A DNA stretch of 6,606 bases, from positions 1 to 6,606 of the forward strand of contig JACCTQ010000277.1 in the NCBI GenBank assembly GCA_013812265.1. The letters are read 5' to 3'. The stretch comes from Actinomycetota bacterium (lineage in GTDB: Bacteria; Actinomycetota; Thermoleophilia; Gaiellales; Gaiellaceae). Made by a program: the position numbers and the translations under genes. Shown piece after piece: positions 1 to 5,552 of the stretch. Numbering within the stretch: the stretch's first letter is position 1; each line of letters opens with the position of its first letter. The notes below the pieces were generated by a model. The model did no database searches. It was not told where the DNA came from and saw nothing but the letters and a program-made list of their open reading frames with translations.

Positions 1-143
1 GCGAGCGCCCTCTCGCCAGAAGGTCGGCCGCTCGGTCGCAGGCTGCCGGGTTGGCACGACGTCGAGTCCGGTGCACGAACCGTGCTTTGCGTCGAACGTT
101 CTGTACCGTCGTCTAGCAGCAGAGGCAAACAGGGAGGTTGGAC
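1..143. other. Left edge, no assignable gene
   Basis: All three plus frames and the minus frames were read. Several are open to the edge, but none shows a recognisable domain end or start. The region upstream of 131 presumably carries the promoter of the first VOC gene; no convincing -35/-10 pair was found. Confidence 0.4.
131..137 (+). promoter_or_regulatory. Ribosome binding site that decides the first VOC start
   Basis: AGGGAGG is a strong Shine-Dalgarno match. A TTG at 138 touches it directly, which leaves no room for a ribosome to use that codon. The in-frame GTG at 144 sits 6 bases downstream, a normal spacing. This is why the gene is started at 144 and not 138. Confidence 0.75.
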
Positions 144-518
144 GTGGAGAATGCTCTACGAGTGGAGCGCGTCGATTTCGTGTCGTTGCTGACACAGGAC
201 ATTCGGCGCGCGAAGGACTTTTTCGGCCGGACTCTGGGACTCGAGCTCGAAACCGAAGGACCTGACGACATGGAGTTCCGCGCGGGCCAGGTGACGCTTG
301 ACATCTTCAATCCAGCAAGCCAGGGCCAACCCTTCGCCCCCAGCCTCGGCGGCGTGGCGTTCCGTGTCCCCGATGTGGCTGCCGCGCGGGCGGCGCTAGA
401 GGCGAAGGGTGTCGAGTTCAGAGGCGAGACGCTGGACACGGGCGAGTGCCATATGGCGTTCTTCTGCGACCCCGATGGAAATGCTCTCATGCTGCACCGG
501 CGTTACGCGCCGCGCTGA
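144..518 (+). CDS. VOC (glyoxalase/bleomycin-resistance/dioxygenase fold) protein
   Basis: The 124-residue protein has the length of a single VOC subunit made of two beta-alpha-beta-beta-beta modules. Module one opens with VDFVSLLTQD and continues into the helix RRAKDFFGRTLGLEL (residues 21-35), the usual 'FY..xLG' turn. Module two begins near GGVAFRVPDVAAARAALEAKG (69-89, quoted in part), and ends in the hallmark DPDGN at 109-113. Established VOC enzymes bind a metal through His/Glu on specific strands. Here the usual Glu after DPDGN (N-x-[IL]-E-L) is Met (NALML), and the His expected at the start of module two is absent, so a metal-dependent reaction looks unlikely. A ligand-binding or drug-sequestering role is possible, but the substrate cannot be read from the sequence. 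The gene is monocistronic and converges on a cupin gene 76 bases downstream. Confidence 0.85.
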   Translation: MENALRVERVDFVSLLTQDIRRAKDFFGRTLGLELETEGPDDMEFRAGQVTLDIFNPASQGQPFAPSLGGVAFRVPDVAAARAALEAKGVEFRGETLDTGECHMAFFCDPDGNALMLHRRYAPR

Positions 519-549
519 GATCTTGCGGCACATGAGACGAAGGTCTCAG
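515..549. terminator. Hairpin(s) between convergent VOC and cupin genes
   Basis: TGAGAC (533-538), loop GAAG and GTCTCA (543-548) form a perfect 6-bp hairpin. An alternative longer-range pairing is CTGAGA (515-520) with TCTCAG (544-549), using the same right arm. No T-run follows on either strand. Its position just after one stop codon and about 46 bases from the other, between converging genes, suggests a weak bidirectional transcription end. The fold is visible; the function is inferred. Confidence 0.35.
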
Positions 550-594
550 GAAAGCATTGCAGCAGAAGACGCCGCGAGCCTGGAGCTCAACTCT

Positions 595-939
595 TCAGTC
601 GGTCGGTTCGACGTCGTGGATGAGCCAGAGCCGCTCGCCGGTCTGGGAACCCGTCTGCGCTTGTGCCGTGATCTGCTTCAGATCCGGATACTCCGCCACC
701 TCCGGGGACGGCAGCGTGGAAGCCATCAAGAAACGGACCGGCTCGTCGGTGTCGTTCGAGACTCCGTGAACTCCAACAGGTCCAGGCGCAAAGTGCACTG
801 CCTCTCCCTCGCTGAGCTGGCGCTCACCCTCGCCCGTGCGCAGCGTCGGCCGACCACGTAGTACGACCATCAACTCCTCCGCCCCGTGGTGGAAGTGAAA
901 CGGAACCCAGTTCCCGGGCCTGAGCTCGTAAACGCTCAT
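595..939 (-). CDS. Small cupin-domain protein, possibly shortened at its N-terminus
   Basis: The 114-residue protein is a single RmlC-type beta-barrel. Cupin motif 1 is G9-x5-H15-x-H17-x4-E22-x6-G29, which supplies three of the usual metal ligands. Motif 2 runs from G45 through H58 to N62 and supplies the fourth. A metal-binding barrel is therefore well supported, but the reaction or ligand is not determinable. The ATG at 939 is the only start codon after the in-frame stop at 1000-1002. The untranslated in-frame residues just before it (SLG, then MSVYEL) resemble the RLGASLYELPPG segment that I recall lying inside longer members of this family, whose proteins have some 30 more residues upstream. 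An AAAGGAG is present but about 25 bases from the ATG, too far for normal use. The C-terminal tail after residue 95 (QTGERLWLIHDVEPTD) is not part of the core barrel. Confidence 0.82.
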   Translation of the reverse strand: MSVYELRPGNWVPFHFHHGAEELMVVLRGRPTLRTGEGERQLSEGEAVHFAPGPVGVHGVSNDTDEPVRFLMASTLPSPEVAEYPDLKQITAQAQTGSQTGERLWLIHDVEPTD

Positions 940-1184
940 GCCGAGGCTCGGGCCGCGCGGATAGCTCCTTTGAGCTTGCCTCGCGGAGATTGCGCGTTGT
1001 TATCCCAACGGCGCGGTGATCAACGTCATGCAACATGGTTAGGGCCCGAAACGCCGAGAGCTTGTGGCTCGTGAGCGACAACAACATCTGGACAGACGAG
1101 TGGGACCCCGGCGAGGACTGGTCGGGCGGCGGGGGTTGCAGCAAGCGCCTCACACGGACGAAGAAACGGTGGGCGTCCAAGGCT

Positions 1185-1204
1185 CGTCCGTCAGCGGATG
1201 GACG
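1185..1204. other. Stem-loop upstream of second VOC gene
   Basis: CGTCCGTC (1185-1192) pairs with GATGGACG (1197-1204) across an AGCG tetraloop. This gives an 8-bp stem with one G-T wobble. It lies 45 bases before the GTG start at 1250 and has no T-run. It could be a leader structure, a dyad operator or chance; the sequence alone does not tell. Confidence 0.3.
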
Positions 1205-1232
1205 ATCTCGGCGCCCGCTAGCGTGCGACTGC

Positions 1233-1237
1233 GGAGG
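1233..1237 (+). promoter_or_regulatory. Likely ribosome binding site of second VOC gene
   Basis: GGAGG is the only good Shine-Dalgarno match ahead of the GTG at 1250. The spacing of 12 bases is longer than ideal. No better in-frame start lies closer to it, and the protein homology fits a start at 1250. Confidence 0.5.
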
Positions 1238-1249
1238 TAGGATCCTTGC

Positions 1250-1633
1250 GTGGCGAAGTTGACGGGGATCTCGCCTGTGTTGCTCGTTGCGGACCTCGAT
1301 CGCGCGGTTGCCTTCTACCGGGACCGGCTCGGCTTCGAATGCCAGGTGTTCGGCGACCCGCCGGATTTTGCGACAGCCGACCGCGACGCAGCGACGATCC
1401 TGCTCGCGGCTTCGGACGATCCCGATCGGATCGTTCCCCACTGGCAGATCGTGGACAAGATGTGGAACGCGTACATCCGCGTGGACGATGCTGATGCCGT
1501 TTACGCCGAGGTTCAGGAGCGAGGCGCTGAGGTCGACTACACGATCTACGACGCACCCCACGGGTTTCGCGAGTTCGGAGTCCAAGACCCGGACGGCCAC
1601 GACATCGCATTCGGCCAGCCGCTGACCGAGTAA
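1250..1633 (+). CDS. VOC (glyoxalase/bleomycin-resistance) family protein
   Basis: The 127-residue protein is a typical single-domain VOC subunit. Residues 7-30 (ISPVLLVADLDRAVAFYRD, then RLGFE) give the first strand, helix and 'FYRDxLGF' turn. WNAYIRVDDADAVYAEVQERG (72-92, quoted in part) opens the second module, and REFGVQDPDGHDIAFGQ (107-123) closes it. As in many bleomycin-resistance-like members, the closing motif is DPDGHDIAFGQ, with Ala where metal-dependent glyoxalases have Glu, so this is more likely a binding protein or a non-metal enzyme. HWQIVDKMW (64-72) may line the pocket. The gene is unrelated in detail to the VOC gene at 144. It is followed after 23 bases by a DUF2834 membrane protein on the same strand, probably in one transcript. 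Confidence 0.87.
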   Translation: MAKLTGISPVLLVADLDRAVAFYRDRLGFECQVFGDPPDFATADRDAATILLAASDDPDRIVPHWQIVDKMWNAYIRVDDADAVYAEVQERGAEVDYTIYDAPHGFREFGVQDPDGHDIAFGQPLTE

Positions 1634-1656
1634 CCGCGCCCAAGGATCGCGCTCGA

Positions 1657-1980
1657 ATGGTCAGGGTCTACGCGGCGTTGTGTGTGGTCGGGACGGCCGT
1701 TCCACTCTATTTCCTCGCCTCATTCGTCTCCAACGAGGGCGTGGACGTCCGAGCCTTGATCGACCAGATGACCGAGACGGACATCGGCTTGTTTGCATGG
1801 ACGGATGTCGTCGTGTCGGCCCTCGCCGTGATCGCATTCGCCGTGTACGAACGATCGAAGGGCCTGACCACTTGGTGGATCGCCGTCGTTGCGACCCTGA
1901 CGATCGGTGTCTCTCTCGGCTTGCCGCTCCTCCTCCTGTTGCGGGAGCGGGCTTCGGCCTCCGCCACCAAGCCCGCGTAG
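1657..1980 (+). CDS. DUF2834 family three-helix membrane protein
   Basis: The 107-residue protein has three predicted membrane segments at about residues 4-24, 45-65 and 73-95. The overall pattern matches DUF2834 proteins as I recall them: an N-terminal R-x-YA-x-LC-x-x-G segment, the FAWTDVVVSAL segment, and a final GVSLGLPLLLLLRER. The tail (residues 96-107) is polar and probably cytoplasmic. The family has no established function. AAGGA at 1642-1646 lies 10 bases before the ATG and is a plausible ribosome binding site. The gene starts 23 bases after the VOC stop, so co-transcription is likely, but nothing links the two functionally. A 120-base gap follows before the next gene. Confidence 0.85.
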   Translation: MVRVYAALCVVGTAVPLYFLASFVSNEGVDVRALIDQMTETDIGLFAWTDVVVSALAVIAFAVYERSKGLTTWWIAVVATLTIGVSLGLPLLLLLRERASASATKPA

Positions 1981-2100
1981 CAATCTGGGAGCACGGCCGA
2001 GGCCCTCGAAGTAGGCGCGTTCTGATCGATCCGCCCGAAGCCGCTGGGCGAGCACGGCCAGACCAGATGATGCCGACCTTGACACGCTGGGGGCTAAGCG

Positions 2101-2784
2101 GTGAGGCTTGACACCTTGCGGCCCTCGCAGGCTCAGCAGCGCTGGATGGGCCTCGCCGCCATCGTGGGCGGCGTCGTCGGCATCCTGTACTTCCCACTCC
2201 ACTCGCTCGCCTACTTCGCGACCGAGGACGGTACCGAGGGTCCGATCAAATGGAGCGATTCGGGGCGCGACCTCATCGAGCCGCTGCTCGACTGGGACTC
2301 CGCCGACACCGTCTACCGGACGTACGGAAAGGTGTATCTCGTCGTCGTCCTCGGCTTCCTGCTCGGCTTGGTCGCCCTGCGGGCACGCCGCGCGGGCCGA
2401 GTGCAAGGGCTCGAACGCTGGGCCGTTCGGATTGCGTTGCCGGGTTACACGCTGCTCGTCGTCGGCGCGGTTGTCGAGTACTGGACGCCCTACCTCGACT
2501 TCGGGTTCGTCGCCTTCTCGGCTCCGGGGGTCCTCCTCGCACTGCTCGGGTCGACGCTGCTCGGTATCGCGCTGGTCCGCCGCGACGCCGTAGCGCGGAC
2601 AGGCGCCTGGTTGCTTGCGCTCTCGATCCCTCTCCTATTCGCCATGACCGCCCTCGTCGGGCATCTGAGCGGGGGGCTGCTGCCTCTCGATCTCGCCTGG
2701 ATCGTGCTCGGCTGGTGGCTTTGGTTGGGTACGGGAACAGAGGAGCGAGAACAGCTCGCCTCCGACGGCACGCTGACGGGGTAA
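2101..2784 (+). CDS. Six-helix integral membrane protein of unknown function
   Basis: The 227-residue protein has six hydrophobic segments at about residues 16-38, 77-94, 108-126, 134-158, 167-187 and 193-211. A polar loop at 40-76 is rich in acidic residues (TEDGTEGP, WDSADTVYRTYGK) and should sit on one face of the membrane. Only short polar turns separate the later helices. I do not recognise a named family, and no catalytic motif is evident. The GTG at 2101 has no clear Shine-Dalgarno sequence; an in-frame ATG at 2146 just ahead of helix 1 is an alternative that would remove 15 polar residues and keep all helices. The nucleotidyltransferase gene begins 32 bases after its stop on the same strand, suggesting a shared transcript. 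A role in transporting or sensing the same compound is possible but unsupported. Confidence 0.78.
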   Translation: MRLDTLRPSQAQQRWMGLAAIVGGVVGILYFPLHSLAYFATEDGTEGPIKWSDSGRDLIEPLLDWDSADTVYRTYGKVYLVVVLGFLLGLVALRARRAGRVQGLERWAVRIALPGYTLLVVGAVVEYWTPYLDFGFVAFSAPGVLLALLGSTLLGIALVRRDAVARTGAWLLALSIPLLFAMTALVGHLSGGLLPLDLAWIVLGWWLWLGTGTEEREQLASDGTLTG

Positions 2785-2816
2785 CCGGCCAACCCGGCCG
2801 CCTGTACTTTGAGTCG

Positions 2817-3683
2817 GTGGAGACGGCCGAGCCGACCATCTACCCCGAGCTCAACGCCGTTCTGCGGGAGCTGGTCACAAGCCAACGGACGATTCTCGCC
2901 GAGAACTTTTGCGGGACGTACCTGCAAGGCTCCTTCGCCGTCGGGGACGCCGACATCCACAGCGACGTCGACTTCGTGGTCGTGACCCATGCCGGGATCA
3001 GCCCCGCCGAGTCGGCTGCCCTGCAAGACATGCACAAGCGGATTTATGCGCTCGACGTCCCGTGGGCACAGCACCTGGAAGGCTCGTACGCCCCGAAGGA
3101 CGCCTGGTGCCGTGTCGACCCTTCGCGCTCGCCCTACCTCTATCTCGACAACGGTAGTACCGAGCTGATCTGGCACAACCATTGCAACACAGCGGTGGTG
3201 CGGTGGTCGGTGCGCGAGCACGGCGTCGTGCTCGCGGGGCCACATCCGAAGAGCCTCTTCGAGCCGGTGCCGGCAGTCCAGCTCCGCCGCCAGGTGTTGA
3301 CGGCGATGCAGGAATGGGCCGACTGGGCGAAAGGGCTCTCCCGCATGAGCCGACGAGCGCAGGATGTCCTCGTCCTCTCCTTGTGCCGGATTCTGCACAC
3401 GCTGGAGATCGGGAGAGTCACGTCCAAGCGCGCCGCTGGTGAGTGGGCGCTCGGCGCGCTTGCCCCGGAGTGGGCCGGCCTCGTTCAACGCGCGCTGGAC
3501 GACCGGCCCGACCCGTGGGTACGGGTTCATCAGCCAGCGGACCCTCGGATCGTCGACCGCACGCTGGCGTTCATCGACTATGCCTTCGACGATGCCGCCG
3601 CCCGGTACGAGGCCAACGCCGGGCCGCCCGCCCGACCTACGGGAGGTCGCCGGCTAGCCAGGCTCGAGAACGTTTCACGTTGA
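2817..3683 (+). CDS. AadA-like aminoglycoside nucleotidyltransferase with DUF4111 domain
   Basis: The 288-residue protein has an N-terminal nucleotidyltransferase domain with the signature G38-S39-x10-D50-x-D52 (in GSFAVGD and HSDVDFVVV). The two Asp would bind Mg-ATP, and E88 in HLEGS is a candidate catalytic base. The C-terminal part carries the DUF4111-type helical domain: REHGVVLAGPHPKSLFEPVP (133-152) and LSLCRILHTLEIGRVTSKRA (188-207) closely parallel AadA, which adenylylates streptomycin and spectinomycin. Length is near AadA (~260) plus an extra tail. GTG 2817 is the first in-frame start after the preceding gene's stop, though its ribosome binding site is weak. The frame is open further upstream to 2250, but that part only shadows the membrane-protein gene. 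The last ~20 residues are low-complexity (PPARPTGGRR), and the stop falls where an antisense cupin relic begins. An aminoglycoside substrate is plausible but not certain, since chromosomal relatives often have unknown substrates. Confidence 0.88.
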   Translation: METAEPTIYPELNAVLRELVTSQRTILAENFCGTYLQGSFAVGDADIHSDVDFVVVTHAGISPAESAALQDMHKRIYALDVPWAQHLEGSYAPKDAWCRVDPSRSPYLYLDNGSTELIWHNHCNTAVVRWSVREHGVVLAGPHPKSLFEPVPAVQLRRQVLTAMQEWADWAKGLSRMSRRAQDVLVLSLCRILHTLEIGRVTSKRAAGEWALGALAPEWAGLVQRALDDRPDPWVRVHQPADPRIVDRTLAFIDYAFDDAAARYEANAGPPARPTGGRRLARLENVSR

Positions 3684-3840
3684 AGCCCACCTCCGGAAAC
3701 CGGGCGCTACCCTCGAAGGTGCAGTAGGAGCCGAGCGCGTCGCTGTGCCCCCAGAGCGCCTCGCGCGCGTTGAGCACGTACCAACCCTCGCCACGAGGAG
3801 CCTTGCCCTGTTTCTGGCGTGCGAACCTCGCCTCAGGCAT
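3637..3840 (-). pseudogene. Cupin-family N-terminal fragment, 3' part lost
   Basis: This frame encodes 67 residues. The first ~54 (MPEARF, GEGWYVLNAREALW, then TFEG and RFPEVGFN) match the start of a family of ~160-190-residue cupins that I recall as MPEARL...GEGWFVLNAREARW...FEG...FPQLGINL. In those proteins the metal-binding barrel, with its His-rich motif, follows immediately. Here the reading continues as unrelated KRSRAWLAGDLP and stops at 3637-3639, so all cupin metal-binding motifs are missing. N54 is encoded at 3679-3681, directly over the stop codon of the plus-strand nucleotidyltransferase. This places a deletion or recombination junction near 3680. Other frames beyond the junction do not restore the barrel. 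Expression of the fragment cannot be excluded, but it lacks the functional core. Confidence 0.62.
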
Positions 3841-3925
3841 GAGTGGGCGGCGTGGCCCTGCCCGGCTCGACTCCGCGGTACTTGTCGAGGTCGGTGACGG
3901 GCAGCTTGACGTGATCGATGGGCAC
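3833..3925 (-). pseudogene. Possible VOC-protein start fused to a short tail (relic)
   Basis: Starting at a GTG (3925-3923), the first 16 residues read VPIDHVKLPVTDLDKY. This fits the opening of VOC proteins (P-I-D-H-V-x-L-x-V-x-D-L-x-K, normally followed by S-x-x-FY). The expected 'FY..AL..LG' helix never follows: after K15 the reading goes to YRGVEPGRATPPTHA and stops at 3833-3835. The stop overlaps the start of the cupin fragment as ATGCCTGA, an arrangement typical of translationally coupled genes. The simplest reading is an internally deleted VOC gene that once sat in an operon ahead of the cupin. The match is short and could be chance. The same frame is open upstream to 4270, but without recognisable domains. 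Confidence 0.33.
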
Positions 3926-4117
3926 GGGCCCGATCGTATGCGAGGCTGTCGGGAACGTCATGCGCACGCGAAGCCGCTGGGTTGTCGAGACGGGGATATG
4001 GGTTGACGGCGCTCGACGATCGAGCGACATGCAGAGGTCGCCTGCGACCAGGCGATCAGGAACGGGGAAACATCCCGAAGTCCCTTCGGCGAACACCGTG
4101 AGGACGCAGCAGAACTC
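3926..4117. other. Stretch without a recognisable gene
   Basis: Nothing here resembles a known domain on either strand. The minus-strand frame leading into the VOC-like relic stays open, but its sequence (around residues DRLVAGDLCMSLDRRAPS) is not one I can place. The plus-strand promoter of the flavin-protein gene should lie here. The best ribosome-binding match before GTG 4118 is GAGGA at 4099-4103, with a long spacing of about 14 bases. Confidence 0.4.
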
Positions 4118-4597
4118 GTGATCTGGCGGGATCTCCAAGTGGTAGCGCCCGAGATAGCTCAGCTGGGCAAGGAGCGCCTTGACCAGGCGGGCGTTGCGCT
4201 GCTGGGAACGCTGCGCAAGGACGGTGCACCACGTATCAGCCCGGTCGAGCCGTACTTCACGCAAGGGCATCTGCTCTTCGGGGCGATGTCGTGGTCACTG
4301 AAGGTGCGCGACCTCCAACGAGATCCACGTTGTGTGTTGCACAGCGCCGTCTCCCATCCCGATAGCGGCGAAGGTGAACTCAAGCTCTACGGGAACGCGG
4401 AGGCCGCTCCCGACCGGTTTCGAGACGCGTGCCTCGATGCGTGGTGGGTCGGTAGGGCCTCGGAGACCGCCTCCGTCTTCTCGCTCGGGATCGAGGAGGC
4501 CACATTCATCAGCTGGGAGCTCGAGGCCGGCGAGATGCTCGTCAGACGCTGGTCGCCGAAGTTCGGATTCAGGCAAACCAAGCGCAGCTACCCGTAG
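4118..4597 (+). CDS. Pyridoxamine 5'-phosphate oxidase-like (split-barrel FMN-binding) protein
   Basis: The 159-residue protein has the PNPOx-like split barrel common in Actinobacteria. Residues 11-35 (PEIAQLGKERLDQAGVALLG, quoted in part) form the first helix and strand. TLRKDGAPRISPVEPYF (31-47) is the classic 'L-R-x-DG-x-PR-x-S-P' strand pair, with Arg and Ser positioned for flavin phosphate or cofactor contacts. RDPRCVLHSAV (68-78) and GELKLYGNAE (86-95) complete the barrel. The C-terminal EMLVRRWSPKFGFRQTKRSY (139-158) is a conserved ending for this subgroup, so the gene looks full length. Relatives bind FMN, F420 or haem, and which applies here cannot be told. The GTG start is chosen because MIWRDLQVVAPEIA matches the usual family beginning (M-x-W-R-x-F/L). 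It is a single gene converging on the channel gene. Confidence 0.87.
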   Translation: MIWRDLQVVAPEIAQLGKERLDQAGVALLGTLRKDGAPRISPVEPYFTQGHLLFGAMSWSLKVRDLQRDPRCVLHSAVSHPDSGEGELKLYGNAEAAPDRFRDACLDAWWVGRASETASVFSLGIEEATFISWELEAGEMLVRRWSPKFGFRQTKRSYP

Positions 4598-4604
4598 CCA
4601 GTTA

Positions 4605-4636
4605 GAGGATTGATCGCGCTTGCGGGATCAATCCTC
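4605..4636. terminator. Bidirectional terminator between convergent genes
   Basis: GAGGATTGATC (4605-4615) and GATCAATCCTC (4626-4636) form a perfect 11-bp inverted repeat around a 10-base GC-rich loop. It begins 7 bases after the flavin-protein stop, and its right arm includes part of the channel gene's TGA stop (4635-4637). No T-run follows on either side, as is common for hairpin terminators in high-GC actinobacteria. Its position between two convergent genes supports service to both strands. Confidence 0.7.
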
Positions 4637-5552
4637 AGGCAGCGCGCCGCGAGCTTCTCGCAGCTGCCCGGGCGAAGCTCTTCGTCGCGCCCTCGTCGTC
4701 GGCGAGCACCATCGGCCCGTGAACGATCAGCTCGTCCTCGGCCTGCTCCTTCAGCATGGACGAGAGGAGGCCCTCGGCCAGCCACTCGCGACCGGGGGCA
4801 ACGGTCGCCCGCATCTTCATCCGCACCAGGCGGTCGGACAGATCCTCGACCTGCTCGAGCGCCGGCCGCTTGATGAACGTGGTCGGGCTCTCGGGAAGCA
4901 GAGCGGTGACGCGGTGCACGAGTTCTTCGCCGCGCCCTCTGTCGGAGACGAAGAATTCCGCCGTCAGCTCCTTGACTCCGCGCGGAAGCACCCGCACGGC
5001 AGGGATCTGCGAGTTGTGCACCCGGATGACCTCACCGTTCAGCGTGCGGAGCTTGGTGCTGCGCAGGGAGACGTCCTCGACAACTCCCTCGAAGTCGAGC
5101 ATGGGAATGGAGATCATGTCGCCCACCGAGAACCACCGCTCGAAGAACATGGTCAGACCGGCGATCATGTCGATCAGCAGGCGCTGGATCGCAAAGCCGG
5201 CGACGATGAGGGCGAACGACGCCCCCGCGAGCGCGGTCAGCCTGTCGAAGCCGCCCGTGAGTTGCGCTACGGCGAGCACCGCAGCCGCTGCGAACGCCGC
5301 GTAGGTGATGCCCGCGCGGATAACGGCAACGGACGTCTCGCGGCGCTTGAGGTCGGCCACCTTGCCGCGGAGATCGGGCTCGGGAGCACCCTCACGCCGG
5401 TCGCGCCTGACGAGGAGCCAAGCCGCGACGAACGCGCTGAACCGGGCGATCGCCCAGGCGGCGGCGAACAACGCCACGACGACCAGGATCCGCCCAACGG
5501 ACGGAACGAGCGTCGCATCGTCGCGCACGTAATCGAGGATGGAGTCGAACAT
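4635..5552 (-). CDS. MscS-family mechanosensitive ion channel
   Basis: The 305-residue protein fits a small-conductance mechanosensitive channel that opens under membrane tension to release solutes on osmotic downshock. Membrane segments lie at about residues 20-47, 74-97 and 108-136. The third, pore-lining segment has the family pattern (ALAGASFALIVAGFAIQRLL, then AGLTMFFERWFSVGDMISI). The cytoplasmic beta domain follows with GVVEDVSLRSTKLRTLNGEV and HNSQI, where HN replaces the commoner PN. The mixed alpha/beta C-terminal domain runs to about 285, then a basic Ala/Arg tail (ARAAARSSRRAA). ATG 5552 is chosen because GGAG (5559-5562) lies 6 bases upstream. An in-frame GTG at 5564 would add four residues but has no ribosome binding site. 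It is divergent from the reductase gene and convergent with the flavin-protein gene. Confidence 0.92.
   Translation of the reverse strand: MFDSILDYVRDDATLVPSVGRILVVVALFAAAWAIARFSAFVAAWLLVRRDRREGAPEPDLRGKVADLKRRETSVAVIRAGITYAAFAAAAVLAVAQLTGGFDRLTALAGASFALIVAGFAIQRLLIDMIAGLTMFFERWFSVGDMISIPMLDFEGVVEDVSLRSTKLRTLNGEVIRVHNSQIPAVRVLPRGVKELTAEFFVSDRGRGEELVHRVTALLPESPTTFIKRPALEQVEDLSDRLVRMKMRATVAPGREWLAEGLLSSMLKEQAEDELIVHGPMVLADDEGATKSFARAAARSSRRAA

Larger units (their letters stand above)
940..1249. other. 310-base gap between divergent cupin and VOC genes
   Basis: No complete gene is convincing here. As the region lies between divergently transcribed genes it should hold both promoters, but I cannot identify convincing -35/-10 pairs. 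It contains a stem-loop (1185-1204). A plus-strand reading from about 1020 to 1133 and its shifted continuation resemble repeats of PLL/DUF346-type beta-propeller proteins; see findings. A long minus-strand open frame crosses the region but shows no recognisable domain and also overlaps both real neighbours. Confidence 0.5.

Noticed and set aside
824..1600. 258-codon minus-strand open frame across the gap at 940-1249
   Set aside because: It overlaps the real cupin and second VOC genes for most of its length and shows no recognisable domain even within the gap.
1989..2059. Direct repeat GAGCACGGCC at 1989-1998 and 2050-2059 in the gap before the six-helix protein
   Set aside because: Ten bases in GC-rich DNA occurring twice is not rare, and no further copies or flanking structure were seen.
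2079..2084. TTGACA (-35-like) ahead of the GTG at 2101
   Set aside because: No -10-like hexamer lies at an acceptable distance, and the spacing would put the transcription start inside the gene.
2250..2816. Upstream extension of the nucleotidyltransferase frame to an ATG at 2250
   Set aside because: The extension is arginine-rich and domain-free and lies over the membrane-protein gene in another frame. Nucleotidyltransferase homology begins only after about 2830.
2490..3530. 346-codon minus-strand open frame
   Set aside because: It is antisense to the membrane-protein and nucleotidyltransferase genes and resembles no family.
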